Shown here: one piece after another, positions 24,140 to 32,399 of the stretch
Position numbering within the stretch: position 1 is the stretch's first letter
How the letters are laid out: the number at the start of each line of letters is the position of its first letter
Origin: Haloarculaceae archaeon H-GB1-1
GTDB lineage: Archaea; Halobacteriota; Halobacteria; Halobacteriales; Haloarculaceae
NCBI GenBank assembly: GCA_029688825.1
Contig: JARUKX010000014.1
Span: 16,438 to 80,437 of the forward strand
DNA length: 64,000 bases
Reading direction: 5' to 3'
Translations under genes and position numbers: made by a program
Notes under the pieces: model-generated
What the model saw: the letters and a program-made list of their open reading frames with translations, nothing else
The model's database searches: none
Told to the model about the DNA's origin: nothing

Positions 24140-25684
24140 TCAGTCTTCGGGAATGAACCGCCTGACGAACGGAACTCGAACCCCGACGGTGTCCTCGACG
24201 AAATCGAGCAGGATCGCGTCCTCGGGTTCGAGACCGCCGACGATGACGACGACCGTGACAGTCGCGACCACCAGGACGGCCGCGAACGCGGCGATGACGG
24301 GGACGCTACCGGGAAGCGCACCGACGTGGACCGCGGCGGGGAACACCCGTTTGAGGGCGAACCCGAGCGGGATGAGGACGAGCGGCAGTGCAGCGTAGGT
24401 CTTCATCGACGAGCGGGTGAACGGAGAGATGCCGAACCGTCGGCGCAGGAATCCGTAGACGACGAGATTGAGCGAGACGTACGACCCCGTCGACGCGACC
24501 GCGGCCCCGACGACGCCATAGCGGGGAATCAACACCAGGTTCAGGACGACGTTGACGACGAAGGCGACGGCGTTGGACACCATGATGAACTTCGTCGCGC
24601 CGAGCGCCGACAGCGTCTCGCGGTTGCGGCCGAACGCGGCACTGGTGAACGAACCGACGATGAGGATGCTCAGGGCCGCGCCAGCCCCGGCGTAGCCAGC
24701 GCCGAACGCGACGGAGACGATGTCGCTCGGGAACACGAGGACCGTCACGAACATCGGGAACACGGACAGATACACCCACTTCGTCGTCACCTCGTAGATG
24801 CGGCCGACCGACTCGTCCTCGTCGCCGTCGAGTCGCGACGCCATCGGGAGGTACATGTATCCGAACGCGCTCAAGACGACGAGCATGACGCCGGCGAGCG
24901 GATAGGCAGCGTTGTAGATGCCGACCAGTTCCGACGACCGCAGGTAGCCGAGCATCAGCGTGTCGGTCCGGGTAAGCAGGACGTTGATGACCGTCGAGAC
25001 GACGAGCGGCGCGGAGAAGGCGGTCATCTGACGCCCGTGCAAGCGGTACTCGCCGCGGAGCGTGAACAGCCGACTCAGGAGTTTGTACGTGAGTATCGTC
25101 ACGCCGACGAGCGCGACGAGATACCCTACCCCGGTCCCGACGAGACCGACGCCGAGCAGCAGCAGTGCCGCGATGAGGGTGAGCCTGACGAGCGGATAGA
25201 ACAGGTTCTGGGTCAGCAGTTTGTACCGCGTGTTCTCCTCGCCGCGGATGCCGCCGATGCCGATCTTGAACGCCACGTACACGGGAATCGAGACGACGAA
25301 CACGTAGTACATCGGAGCCGCGGCGTCCGTCTCGAACAGCCGCGGAATCAGGAACGGCGAGCCGACGAGCAGCGAGACGGTGATGAGCGAGGACACCCCG
25401 AGCGAGATTCCGAGCCCGGTGAGCCACGCGCCTCGCTTGTCCTCCGGCGTATCGAACCGCGCCATGAACCGGGGGACGCCCTGCGTGAGTCCGGCCGCGC
25501 CGAACGTCGCGCTGAGCGTGAAGATGGCGAGCGCGATGCTGTACTCGCCGTACAGGGTCGGGGGGAGGAGTCGTCCGACGACGACTCGCTCGAGCAGCGT
25601 CGAGGTCGACGCGATCACCGAGCCGACGAAGACGAGCGCCGCGCTGGACAGCAGTTTCGAGAGGTCTTCGGTGTGCGTGCTCAT
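24140..25684 (-). CDS. Oligosaccharide flippase (Wzx/RfbX type)
   Basis: A 514-residue MOP-superfamily flippase with about 14 hydrophobic helices. The N-terminal pattern LLSSAALVFVGSVIASTSTLLERVVVGRLLPPTLYGEYSI (split by charged residues) and VLLTRTDTLMLGYLRSSELVGIYNAAYPLAGVM in the middle are typical of polysaccharide biosynthesis transporters. It would flip lipid-linked sugars across the cytoplasmic membrane for S-layer glycosylation or exopolysaccharide assembly. It lies 63 bases downstream of the sulfatase-like gene at 25748 on the same strand and precedes the GT4 gene, giving a functional block. Confidence 0.9.
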   Translation of the reverse strand: MSTHTEDLSKLLSSAALVFVGSVIASTSTLLERVVVGRLLPPTLYGEYSIALAIFTLSATFGAAGLTQGVPRFMARFDTPEDKRGAWLTGLGISLGVSSLITVSLLVGSPFLIPRLFETDAAAPMYYVFVVSIPVYVAFKIGIGGIRGEENTRYKLLTQNLFYPLVRLTLIAALLLLGVGLVGTGVGYLVALVGVTILTYKLLSRLFTLRGEYRLHGRQMTAFSAPLVVSTVINVLLTRTDTLMLGYLRSSELVGIYNAAYPLAGVMLVVLSAFGYMYLPMASRLDGDEDESVGRIYEVTTKWVYLSVFPMFVTVLVFPSDIVSVAFGAGYAGAGAALSILIVGSFTSAAFGRNRETLSALGATKFIMVSNAVAFVVNVVLNLVLIPRYGVVGAAVASTGSYVSLNLVVYGFLRRRFGISPFTRSSMKTYAALPLVLIPLGFALKRVFPAAVHVGALPGSVPVIAAFAAVLVVATVTVVVIVGGLEPEDAILLDFVEDTVGVRVPFVRRFIPED

Positions 25685-25747
25685 CGGCGAGCAGAGTGCG
25701 TCCGCGGGCGTTCCGGTTCGGAGACAGCCCCTCTCATGCGTTCGTCC

Positions 25748-27085
25748 TCACATGTACCCCAGGTCTTCGAGCTGTGCCTTCGTCTCCCGCCCGAGTTCGG
25801 TTTCCTCCGTATCCTCGTCGGGTTCGGTCGACGAGCGGTCGTCGAACTCCGCGACGATGGCGGTCAGGCGCTCGCGGAGGTCCGAGGTCAGTTCCGGAGG
25901 AACGTCCTCGGCGTCGACGCCGTATTCGGCATCGTCGGTCACGACGGCTCTGAAGTCCCGGTCGTAGTGATCGATCTCGCTCTGGTCGACGCCGGCGTCG
26001 TGCAGTCCCTTCAGTGCTGGCTCGATGAGACCGTTGAACTCCAGCAGTCTGTCGACGGGGTCGAACGACGTCCGGAGGTCCATCCCCCGAGACGGCGCGG
26101 ACAGCCCGGCGAGTTCGAGAAGCGTCCGGTGAACGTCGACTAGCGAAACGGGCCGCTCGTCGACGAAGCTCGCGTCCAGTTCCGAGCAGTCCGTGATGAC
26201 TAACGGGACGTTCGTCAGCTGCGAGTAGAGGCCGTACGTGTGGTTCCACATCCCGTGTTCGCCGAGCATCTCTCCGTGGTCGGAGAGGGTGACGACGTAG
26301 TCGTAGTCGGCGGCCATCGACTCGAAGATGGACTTGTAGACGTGCGAGAGATAGCGGGCGGCGTCGTCGTAGGCCCGGCGCACCTTCTCGGGGTCGTCGA
26401 CGCCCTCGACCATGTTCTGGAGCGTCACCGAGACCGGCTCGTCGACGGTGCTGAACTCCGCGGGCGGGTCGTACGGCGTGTGCGCCTCCATGAGATTGAC
26501 GAAGGTGAACTGGTTGCGGGCCGGATGGTCGGCCTCGATCTCGTCGCGGACGACGGACGCCCCGTCGTCGTCGATGGACTTCTGCCACGGGCGGTAGCCG
26601 AACTTCTGCCCGATGCCGAGCTTGATGGAGGGGATCGTGTCGTAGTCACCCAGCAGGATCTCCCTGAGAGCGCCGAGGTAGAGTGCCAGCCCCTCTTTGT
26701 CGGTCGTTCCGCCGTAGACTTCGGGGTTCATGGTGTCCGTCCCCTCCGGGTTCTTGAGTTCGGTCGGGTCGGTGAACTCCTCGAAGCCCCTGTTGAACTG
26801 GGTCTTCGTCGAGACGTTGGGATTCGCAGAGTACCCCACAGTTCGGAACCCGGCGTCCCGGAATAGCTCGGCGAGAACGGGGTCGGGCGTATCGAGACTC
26901 GTCGATTTCGCGGTGGCGTTCACCTCAGTCGAATAGTAGCCGGTGAACAGAGACGCGTGTGCCGGAACCGTCCAGTTAGCAGTGGAATAGGTATTCGGAT
27001 AGTAAGTTCCGGGTAGCCACTCGAAGTAGTCCTCGAAAGCGTCCTTCCGTAAGGTATCGAGGACTACCAAACCGATGCGTGTCAT
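25748..27085 (-). CDS. Sulfatase-superfamily protein
   Basis: A 445-residue alkaline-phosphatase-fold enzyme. It begins MTRIGLVVLDTLRKDAFEDY (first metal Asp). The nucleophile loop is NWTVPAHASLFTG, with Thr in place of the formylglycine Cys/Ser. The second metal cluster is VTLSDHGEMLGEHGMWNHTYGLY. Loss of the C/S-x-P-x-R motif suggests a phospho-group transferase or phosphodiesterase rather than a sulfatase. It ends AQLEDLGYM, the LGY-type tail shared with three other proteins here. It is the first of a minus-strand group with the flippase. No export signal, so it acts in the cytoplasm. Confidence 0.87.
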   Translation of the reverse strand: MTRIGLVVLDTLRKDAFEDYFEWLPGTYYPNTYSTANWTVPAHASLFTGYYSTEVNATAKSTSLDTPDPVLAELFRDAGFRTVGYSANPNVSTKTQFNRGFEEFTDPTELKNPEGTDTMNPEVYGGTTDKEGLALYLGALREILLGDYDTIPSIKLGIGQKFGYRPWQKSIDDDGASVVRDEIEADHPARNQFTFVNLMEAHTPYDPPAEFSTVDEPVSVTLQNMVEGVDDPEKVRRAYDDAARYLSHVYKSIFESMAADYDYVVTLSDHGEMLGEHGMWNHTYGLYSQLTNVPLVITDCSELDASFVDERPVSLVDVHRTLLELAGLSAPSRGMDLRTSFDPVDRLLEFNGLIEPALKGLHDAGVDQSEIDHYDRDFRAVVTDDAEYGVDAEDVPPELTSDLRERLTAIVAEFDDRSSTEPDEDTEETELGRETKAQLEDLGYM

Positions 27086-27283
27086 GCTCGTTCGGTGCGA
27101 GCAGTGACATTCAGATAAGTATACTCTGCATTCGCTGAGTCGCAGCCGAACCGACCGTCGCTAGGGCCTATATAATGGTGCAGACGACACCCGCTGACGC
27201 GACGGTCGCGAGTCCGGGGGCCGGTCCCGCTCGTGTCCTCCCGGCCGTTCCCCAGGGAAGACCCGGCTGAGGGTATCGCGAGG

Positions 27284-29263
27284 CTACTCGGAGGTGAACT
27301 CCACTGTGGCGGTCCCGTTCAGCCGCAGCGACTTGACGTCGCCGGTGAACTTGTAGGCGTCCGCGCCGGACCAGACGGAGCCGGTGGCCGTCGAGCCGTC
27401 GATGACGTCCGCGTCCTGAACGGTCGCACCGTTGCGGGTGGAGTGTTCGAGGTCGCCCGAGACGCTGAACTCGTAGGTCCCCTCGGAGGTGCTGTCGTTG
27501 TTCCCCTCGAAGCGGATGTAGTTCCACGTGGGTTCGGGCGTCGGGGTCGGGGTCGGTGTCGGAGTAGCCGTCGGCTCAGGCGTCGGTGTCGGCGTCGGCG
27601 TCGGAGTGGCCGTCGGTTCTGGCGTGGCCGTTGCCGTCGGCTCCGGCGTGGGGGTTGGCGTCGGCGTCTGCACGATCTCGCTGACGTCGACCTGGCTCCC
27701 GTCGATGTAGACCGTCGCCGGTCCTTCGACGTCGAACGCCGTGATGTCGCCGGTGAACGCGTACGCGTCTGAGCCGGACCAGACTGTGCCGGTGGCCGTC
27801 GAGCCGTCGATGACGTCCGCGTCCTGAGCGGTCGCGCCGCCGATGGTCGAGTACTGGAGGTCGCCGGAGACGCTGAACTCGTAGCTCGCCTTCGTCGTTC
27901 CGTCGTCGTCGCCCTCGAAGCGGAGGTAGGTCCAGTCCTCCACCGACCCGTCGCCGTCCATCTTCGGTGTCGTGCCGAGCGGCGGCGGCGAGGGCATCGG
28001 CGGTGTCGGGTCGGCCGGTTGGACGTCGGACGTCGACGTCGCGTTCCGGACCTTCGAGGACCCGGAGATGCTCCCGTCCGTGTCCACGTGGATGTCCGTC
28101 GCCTTGGTGACGCTCGTGGGTCCGGACGTGTCGATGGCGACGTCGCCGGTGCTACCGGTGACGTGAAGGCCGTCGAGGATAAGGTCCAGCGCCCCCGTGT
28201 TGGCGTTGTCTCGGATCGCGCTGTCGCTGGCCATCCGCGCACGACAGTTTCGCATGATCGCGTACCCGGAGTTGGCGTGGACGCCGAAGAGTGCCGGTCC
28301 GTGGTCGGGGCCGGTCATCACGAAGTCGCAGTCTTCGACGAGGACGTCGCCTGCGGTCCCGTCGGCGTTGACGAGTCCACCGTCGATGCGGACGCCGGGC
28401 TGGAACGCCCCGCCCGACCACTCCTGGGACGGGACGTCGCCGTCGGAGACGAAGGTACAGTTCTTGACGTCGGTCACCCCGCCGACGCGGATGCCCGCGT
28501 TGGTGTTGTGGAAGTAGCTGTTCTTGATCGTGACCTTCCCCGGCGACGAGCGACAGTAGATGGTGTTCTCGCCCCAGTGACGCATCCAGACGCGGTCGAT
28601 GATGAGGTGACCCTCGTTCGGGTGTTCGAGGAAGATTCCCTTGCGGTTGTCCTGTCCGCCCGCAGGCGCCGATCCCTCGTGCATGTAGACGTTCTGGATG
28701 AGGCCCTGCGAACTGGAGTTGGGCACTTCGGCGCGCAGGCAGGCGGACGACCGGGCGCTCGTCTGCTGCATCCCGCGGAAGATGATGTTACGGAAGACGA
28801 AGTTGTTCGCACGGAACTTGAACATCGGCGGCTCGTCGACGTTCCGGTAGTCGAACTCGAAGCCGTCCATCGTGACGTTGCTGGCCTTGATGAGCCAGAT
28901 GGTCTTGCTCGACCGCGGCGTCGGGACGATGGTGGCGTCGGTTCCCTTCAGCGTGACGCCGTTGGGGAGGTTGAAGTCGTTGAGCAAGTAGGTTCCCGGC
29001 GGGAACGTGACGGTTACACCCGATCCGGCGACCCGTTCGAGAACGCTGTCGATCCGCTCGTTCCCCGTCGGGTCCGCACCGGCTTCGACGATGTCGACGG
29101 TCGACGCAGCGCTGGTGGTGGTGCTCGTCGCGGCCCCGAAGGTACCGAGCGCAGCTGCCGTCGCTCCGAGTTTGAGATACGAACGGCGGCTGAACCGACT
29201 GTCTCGGTCTCCTGTGTTTTCCGGCTCGGTATCTGTGGTAGGCGTTCCTTTATCGTCTGCCAT
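27284..29263 (-). CDS. Tat-exported right-handed beta-helix protein with C-terminal tandem domains
   Basis: A 659-residue protein from the ATG at 29263 (MADDKGTPTTD). Tat signal FSRRSYLKLGATAAALG. Residues about 50-400 form a pectate-lyase-like parallel beta-helix: GVTVTFPPGTYLLNDFNLP, NGVTLKGTDATIVP, then repeated VTIKNSYFHNTNAGIRVGG-type turns. A beta-sandwich-like repeat of about 80 residues (WTYLRFEGDDDGTTKASYEF...) is followed by a Thr/Pro/Glu linker and a second copy (WNYIRFEGNNDSTSEGTYEF...). It is likely a cell-surface or secreted glycan-binding or glycan-modifying protein. The proposed activity is uncertain because catalytic residues cannot be located. It is divergent from a beta-helix lipoprotein gene. 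Confidence 0.85.
   Translation of the reverse strand: MADDKGTPTTDTEPENTGDRDSRFSRRSYLKLGATAAALGTFGAATSTTTSAASTVDIVEAGADPTGNERIDSVLERVAGSGVTVTFPPGTYLLNDFNLPNGVTLKGTDATIVPTPRSSKTIWLIKASNVTMDGFEFDYRNVDEPPMFKFRANNFVFRNIIFRGMQQTSARSSACLRAEVPNSSSQGLIQNVYMHEGSAPAGGQDNRKGIFLEHPNEGHLIIDRVWMRHWGENTIYCRSSPGKVTIKNSYFHNTNAGIRVGGVTDVKNCTFVSDGDVPSQEWSGGAFQPGVRIDGGLVNADGTAGDVLVEDCDFVMTGPDHGPALFGVHANSGYAIMRNCRARMASDSAIRDNANTGALDLILDGLHVTGSTGDVAIDTSGPTSVTKATDIHVDTDGSISGSSKVRNATSTSDVQPADPTPPMPSPPPLGTTPKMDGDGSVEDWTYLRFEGDDDGTTKASYEFSVSGDLQYSTIGGATAQDADVIDGSTATGTVWSGSDAYAFTGDITAFDVEGPATVYIDGSQVDVSEIVQTPTPTPTPEPTATATPEPTATPTPTPTPTPEPTATPTPTPTPTPEPTWNYIRFEGNNDSTSEGTYEFSVSGDLEHSTRNGATVQDADVIDGSTATGSVWSGADAYKFTGDVKSLRLNGTATVEFTSE
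27287..27934 (-). repeat. Two coding tandem domain repeats separated by a Thr-Pro linker
   Basis: Repeat copies lie at about 27690-27934 and 27287-27526, encoding near-identical segments such as QDADVIDGSTATGTVWSG and QDADVIDGSTATGSVWSG. Between them, 27527-27689 is a low-complexity tract of gtcggNgtcgg units encoding TPTPEPTATP-type linker. It is a coding repeat, not a CRISPR or mobile element. Confidence 0.85.
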
Positions 29264-29605
29264 GGCCGGGTAACTTCCGATTAACTTCAAAAATCATCCT
29301 GCTAGATGGTCGCGTTTGCGAATAAGGCTATCGCAGTTAGACACCGGTTACGTACCACATACCTTCCAACAGGCGACCGGCTGGGCATATATTCGGAGGC
29401 GAATAGGACGGATTAACAGACGCTTACCGGGCGCGCGAACGGGTACAGACTCCCGACTCTTGGTGGTAGGATACTATTACCCGCCTCGACGACCCTCGAT
29501 TCCGGCTTCTGGCCCAGGAACGGTGAACCGAGATGCAGGACTTGCAAAAGATGGGGTAGGAAGAACATAACAATCCGCGGATGGCCCAAGGAAAGCCACA
29601 AGAGC
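29264..29605. other. Divergent promoter region of two beta-helix genes
   Basis: No gene. It holds an ATAACAAT motif at 29567 toward the right-hand gene. Toward the left-hand gene there is only a weak AT-rich element (gattaacttcaaaaatcatc, 29277-29296). Confidence 0.5.
29567..29574 (+). promoter_or_regulatory. ATAACAAAGG-type motif (variant) before beta-helix lipoprotein
   Basis: Reads cataacaatcc, centred about 35 bases before the ATG at 29606. Confidence 0.45.
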
Positions 29606-31222
29606 ATGAGGAAACGACGTCGGTTTCTCGAAGCACTCGCTGTCGGTGCCGCAGGGGTGGCGGGCTGTCTCACTGACGACCAGCCGTCGACCACGACGGA
29701 GACCGGGACGGAAACGACAGCCACCACGACCGAGAGCGTCGAATCTCGGCTCGCGGATCGCTTCGACACGGTCGTCGACATGCAGGATCTCCACGGAATC
29801 GACGGGACCGCCTCGACGCGCATCGACGGCGCGTTGCAGAAGCGGGCCGGCGACGACACGGTGTTCTACTTCCCGAAGGGGCGCTACCGAATCGGGAGCG
29901 TCCTATTCGAGGACGTCTCGAACTTCGGATTCGTCGGCGACGACGCGACGTTCGTCCTCGACCAACCCGGTCGACACGTCTATATGGGGTTTCGCCGGGT
30001 CGAAGACGTCTTGTTTCGGGGGTTCAAGGCGGACAACTCCGCCGACAACATGGCGGCGTGGCTCGACTTCAAGACCGTCGGCGGCACGAACGTCATCAAA
30101 GACTACACGGTCACCGACTTCGACGACGTCGAGGGGCGGACCCACGGGTTCACGCTCATGATAGAGGGCGGGGACACCTCGTTGACCGTCGAGAACGTCG
30201 ACCTCTCGAAGGGGGGTAACAACGCCTCTGCGGCGTTCGTCTTCCGCCAGGAGGACTTCTTCGACCCGAAACGGAAGCCCGGCGCGGTGACGTTCAGGAA
30301 CTGCCTGATGAAGAACTGGGGCAAGGAGGGGCTGTACGCCTCACCGCACAGTGGCCCCATTCGCGTCCTCGGCGGTGAGTACGCGAACAACGCCATCGTA
30401 CAGGTTCGCGTGGGAAGCGGCCACGCCCCGACGCGAGCCATCGTTCGTGACGTCGACATCCGCGTGACGAAGCTCCATTCGTACATCTCCGACAAGCACG
30501 ACTTGCTCCGGGGAATCTGGCTCAAGGAAGGGGACAGGGCCCTGGTGGAGAACTGCCGAGTGATACTCCGCAACGTCGACCCGAAGAAGACTCCCGGGGG
30601 CATCCTCGTCAATCAGCAGTTCGGGCGCGCGACCATCAGGAACTGTCACATCACGACGGACATCGCCCGTCCGGGAATCCTGGTGGAGGATCCCGCCGAC
30701 GAGTACGACCCGCAGTGGATGCCGTCGCTGGAGCATCTCCCGACACACTGGGACCTCATCTTCCAGAACGTGACGGTCGACGGGCGGAGCCCGAACACCG
30801 AGGCCATCCGCGTCGAGGGCCGGGACAACTGTCGTTTCCAGAACCTCACCGTCGACGTCGACGGACCGAACTCCAACGGCGTCCACTTCCGGAACGTCGC
30901 GAACTGTCACGTCGACGGCGGCTCGATTAATGCCAGTCGGTACCCGCTCCTGGTCCGGTTCGCGCCAGATCTCACCGAGTGTGCGGTCCACTTCGACGGC
31001 ATGGAGCTCCAATCGACGCAGCTCGCGGACTCCGGCGTCGAACTCGCGGCGGACCGCGACGCGCCGTACTGCGTCGGCTCGAAAACGCTTCCGGACGACA
31101 GACTGGACGGGACGAACACGCTGGCGCTCACGAACGCAACGAGCGAGACCGGATCGACGGTGTCGTCGACGGAATCGACGGAGCGATACGATCTGTACGG
31201 AACGTGGGTCGGGGACATGTAA
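29606..31222 (+). CDS. Secreted beta-helix lipoprotein
   Basis: A 538-residue protein. The N-terminus RKRRRFLEALAVGAAGVAGCLTDD is a Tat signal with a lipobox (AGC), so the mature protein is probably lipid-anchored at Cys21. A Thr/Glu-rich spacer (TTTETGTETTATTTES) follows. Residues about 60-480 show the parallel beta-helix pattern: YFPKGRYRIGSVLFEDV, FGFVGDDATFVLDQPG, repeated VxFRNCLMKN and ATIRNCHIT turns. It is related in design to the divergent gene at 27284. Such pectate-lyase-fold proteins bind or cleave polysaccharides; catalytic residues are not evident. Surface-glycan role inferred from context. Confidence 0.87.
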   Translation: MRKRRRFLEALAVGAAGVAGCLTDDQPSTTTETGTETTATTTESVESRLADRFDTVVDMQDLHGIDGTASTRIDGALQKRAGDDTVFYFPKGRYRIGSVLFEDVSNFGFVGDDATFVLDQPGRHVYMGFRRVEDVLFRGFKADNSADNMAAWLDFKTVGGTNVIKDYTVTDFDDVEGRTHGFTLMIEGGDTSLTVENVDLSKGGNNASAAFVFRQEDFFDPKRKPGAVTFRNCLMKNWGKEGLYASPHSGPIRVLGGEYANNAIVQVRVGSGHAPTRAIVRDVDIRVTKLHSYISDKHDLLRGIWLKEGDRALVENCRVILRNVDPKKTPGGILVNQQFGRATIRNCHITTDIARPGILVEDPADEYDPQWMPSLEHLPTHWDLIFQNVTVDGRSPNTEAIRVEGRDNCRFQNLTVDVDGPNSNGVHFRNVANCHVDGGSINASRYPLLVRFAPDLTECAVHFDGMELQSTQLADSGVELAADRDAPYCVGSKTLPDDRLDGTNTLALTNATSETGSTVSSTESTERYDLYGTWVGDM

Positions 31223-31357
31223 GACGCTAGCAAGCAATTACCGCCGAACTGGATGGCCGGCGCTCGACTGAGGGGACGCTCGAAACGATCGGAACCACAT
31301 CCGTCGGCTGCCCCGAGGGCGATGGTGTAGGAGACGGCTACCCTCGCTATGTGAGTC

Positions 31358-31366
31358 ATAACAAAA
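31358..31366 (+). promoter_or_regulatory. ATAACAAAGG-type motif before transferase/phosphatase module
   Basis: Reads cataacaaaac, centred about 33 bases before the ATG at 31395, the first gene of a three-gene overlapping unit. Confidence 0.55.
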
Positions 31367-31394
31367 CTGTTAGTTACCGGTAGATAGCTCACGA

Positions 31395-32399
31395 ATGGAC
31401 GTCACGCAACTCACCTTCGACGAGTGGGAGGAGGCGCTTCCGGACCGCGAGTTCGAGGTGTTCCACACGCCGGAAGCCCTCCGCGTGCTCGACGACTACG
31501 CAGAGGGTGATCTGCACCTGTACGGCGCGTTCAAGGGGGACCAACCGGTCGCGCTCTTTCCGCTGTTCGTCCGAGAAGCCGCGGTCGGTCGGTTCGTCAC
31601 GTCCCCGCCACCGTCGCTGAGCGTCCCCCATCTGGGTCCGCTCGTGATGCCGAACAGTCCGAAGCGTCGCAAGCACGAACGGATCAACCAGACCTTCGCT
31701 GAGAACGTGCTGGACGAACTCGACGTGGAGACGCGAGGGACCCTCTTCCGAATGGTCTGTCCGCCGGAGTACACGGACCCCCGACCGTACGACTGGAACG
31801 AGTTCGAGTTGACGCCGCGGTTCACCTACGTCCTCGACGTCGGCTCCTCGACGCCGACGGAGATCAGCGACTCGTTCAGCAGTAGCCTGCGCCGGGAGAT
31901 CCGCGACGCCGACGAACTCGACTTCGACATCACGGTCGAGGGCGTCGACGCCGCGCGACGGGTCTATCAGGAGACGACCGAGCGGTTCCGCGAGCAGGGG
32001 GAGTCGTTCCCCTTCTCGTGGGACTACGTCGAGGACCTCCTGACGGCGCTCGACGAGCGCGCTCGCGTCTACGTCGCCCGCGACGCCGACGGGACCTTCC
32101 TCAACGGGATCACCGTCCTCTACTCCAACGAGCGGGCGTACTTCTGGCAGGGCGGCACCCGAACGACGTACGAGGGCGTGAGCATCAACAGCGCGCTCCA
32201 CTGGCAGATCATCGAGGACATCGCCGACGACCCGCCGCTCGGGTCGGTCTCGAAGTACGACCTGTTCGGGGCGAACACGCCGCGGCTCTGTCAGTACAAG
32301 GCGAAGTTCGGGGCCGACCTGGTCCCCTACTACGTCGTCGAATCGTCCGGGCCGACGATGGACATCGCGAAACGCGCCTACGAAATCGTGCAGCGATGA
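31395..32399 (+). CDS. FemAB/GNAT-like transferase
   Basis: A 334-residue protein of the FemAB-like acyl-aminoacyl transferase group within the GNAT superfamily. Shared family segments include FHTPEALRVLDDY, YGAFKGDQPVALFPLF, TDPRPYDWNEFELTPRFTY, SSSLRREIRDA, AYFWQGGTRTTYEGV and the end signature LFGANTPRLCQYKAKFG. Paralogues are at 34048 and 37315. In bacteria related enzymes add amino acids or acyl groups to cell-wall or exopolysaccharide precursors; archaea have no murein, so the acceptor here is unknown. It overlaps the phosphatase-like gene by four bases (ATGA), implying a joint function. Confidence 0.85.
   Translation: MDVTQLTFDEWEEALPDREFEVFHTPEALRVLDDYAEGDLHLYGAFKGDQPVALFPLFVREAAVGRFVTSPPPSLSVPHLGPLVMPNSPKRRKHERINQTFAENVLDELDVETRGTLFRMVCPPEYTDPRPYDWNEFELTPRFTYVLDVGSSTPTEISDSFSSSLRREIRDADELDFDITVEGVDAARRVYQETTERFREQGESFPFSWDYVEDLLTALDERARVYVARDADGTFLNGITVLYSNERAYFWQGGTRTTYEGVSINSALHWQIIEDIADDPPLGSVSKYDLFGANTPRLCQYKAKFGADLVPYYVVESSGPTMDIAKRAYEIVQR

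Noticed and set aside
24089..26143. Long plus-strand open frame (684 codons) opposite the flippase and sulfatase-like genes
   Set aside because: Product is Arg/Glu/His-rich with no motifs; the opposite strand encodes clear membrane and enzyme proteins.
27527..27689. Short direct repeats resembling a CRISPR-like or satellite array
   Set aside because: They are in frame and encode a Thr/Pro/Glu linker of a secreted protein; no spacers or cas genes are present.
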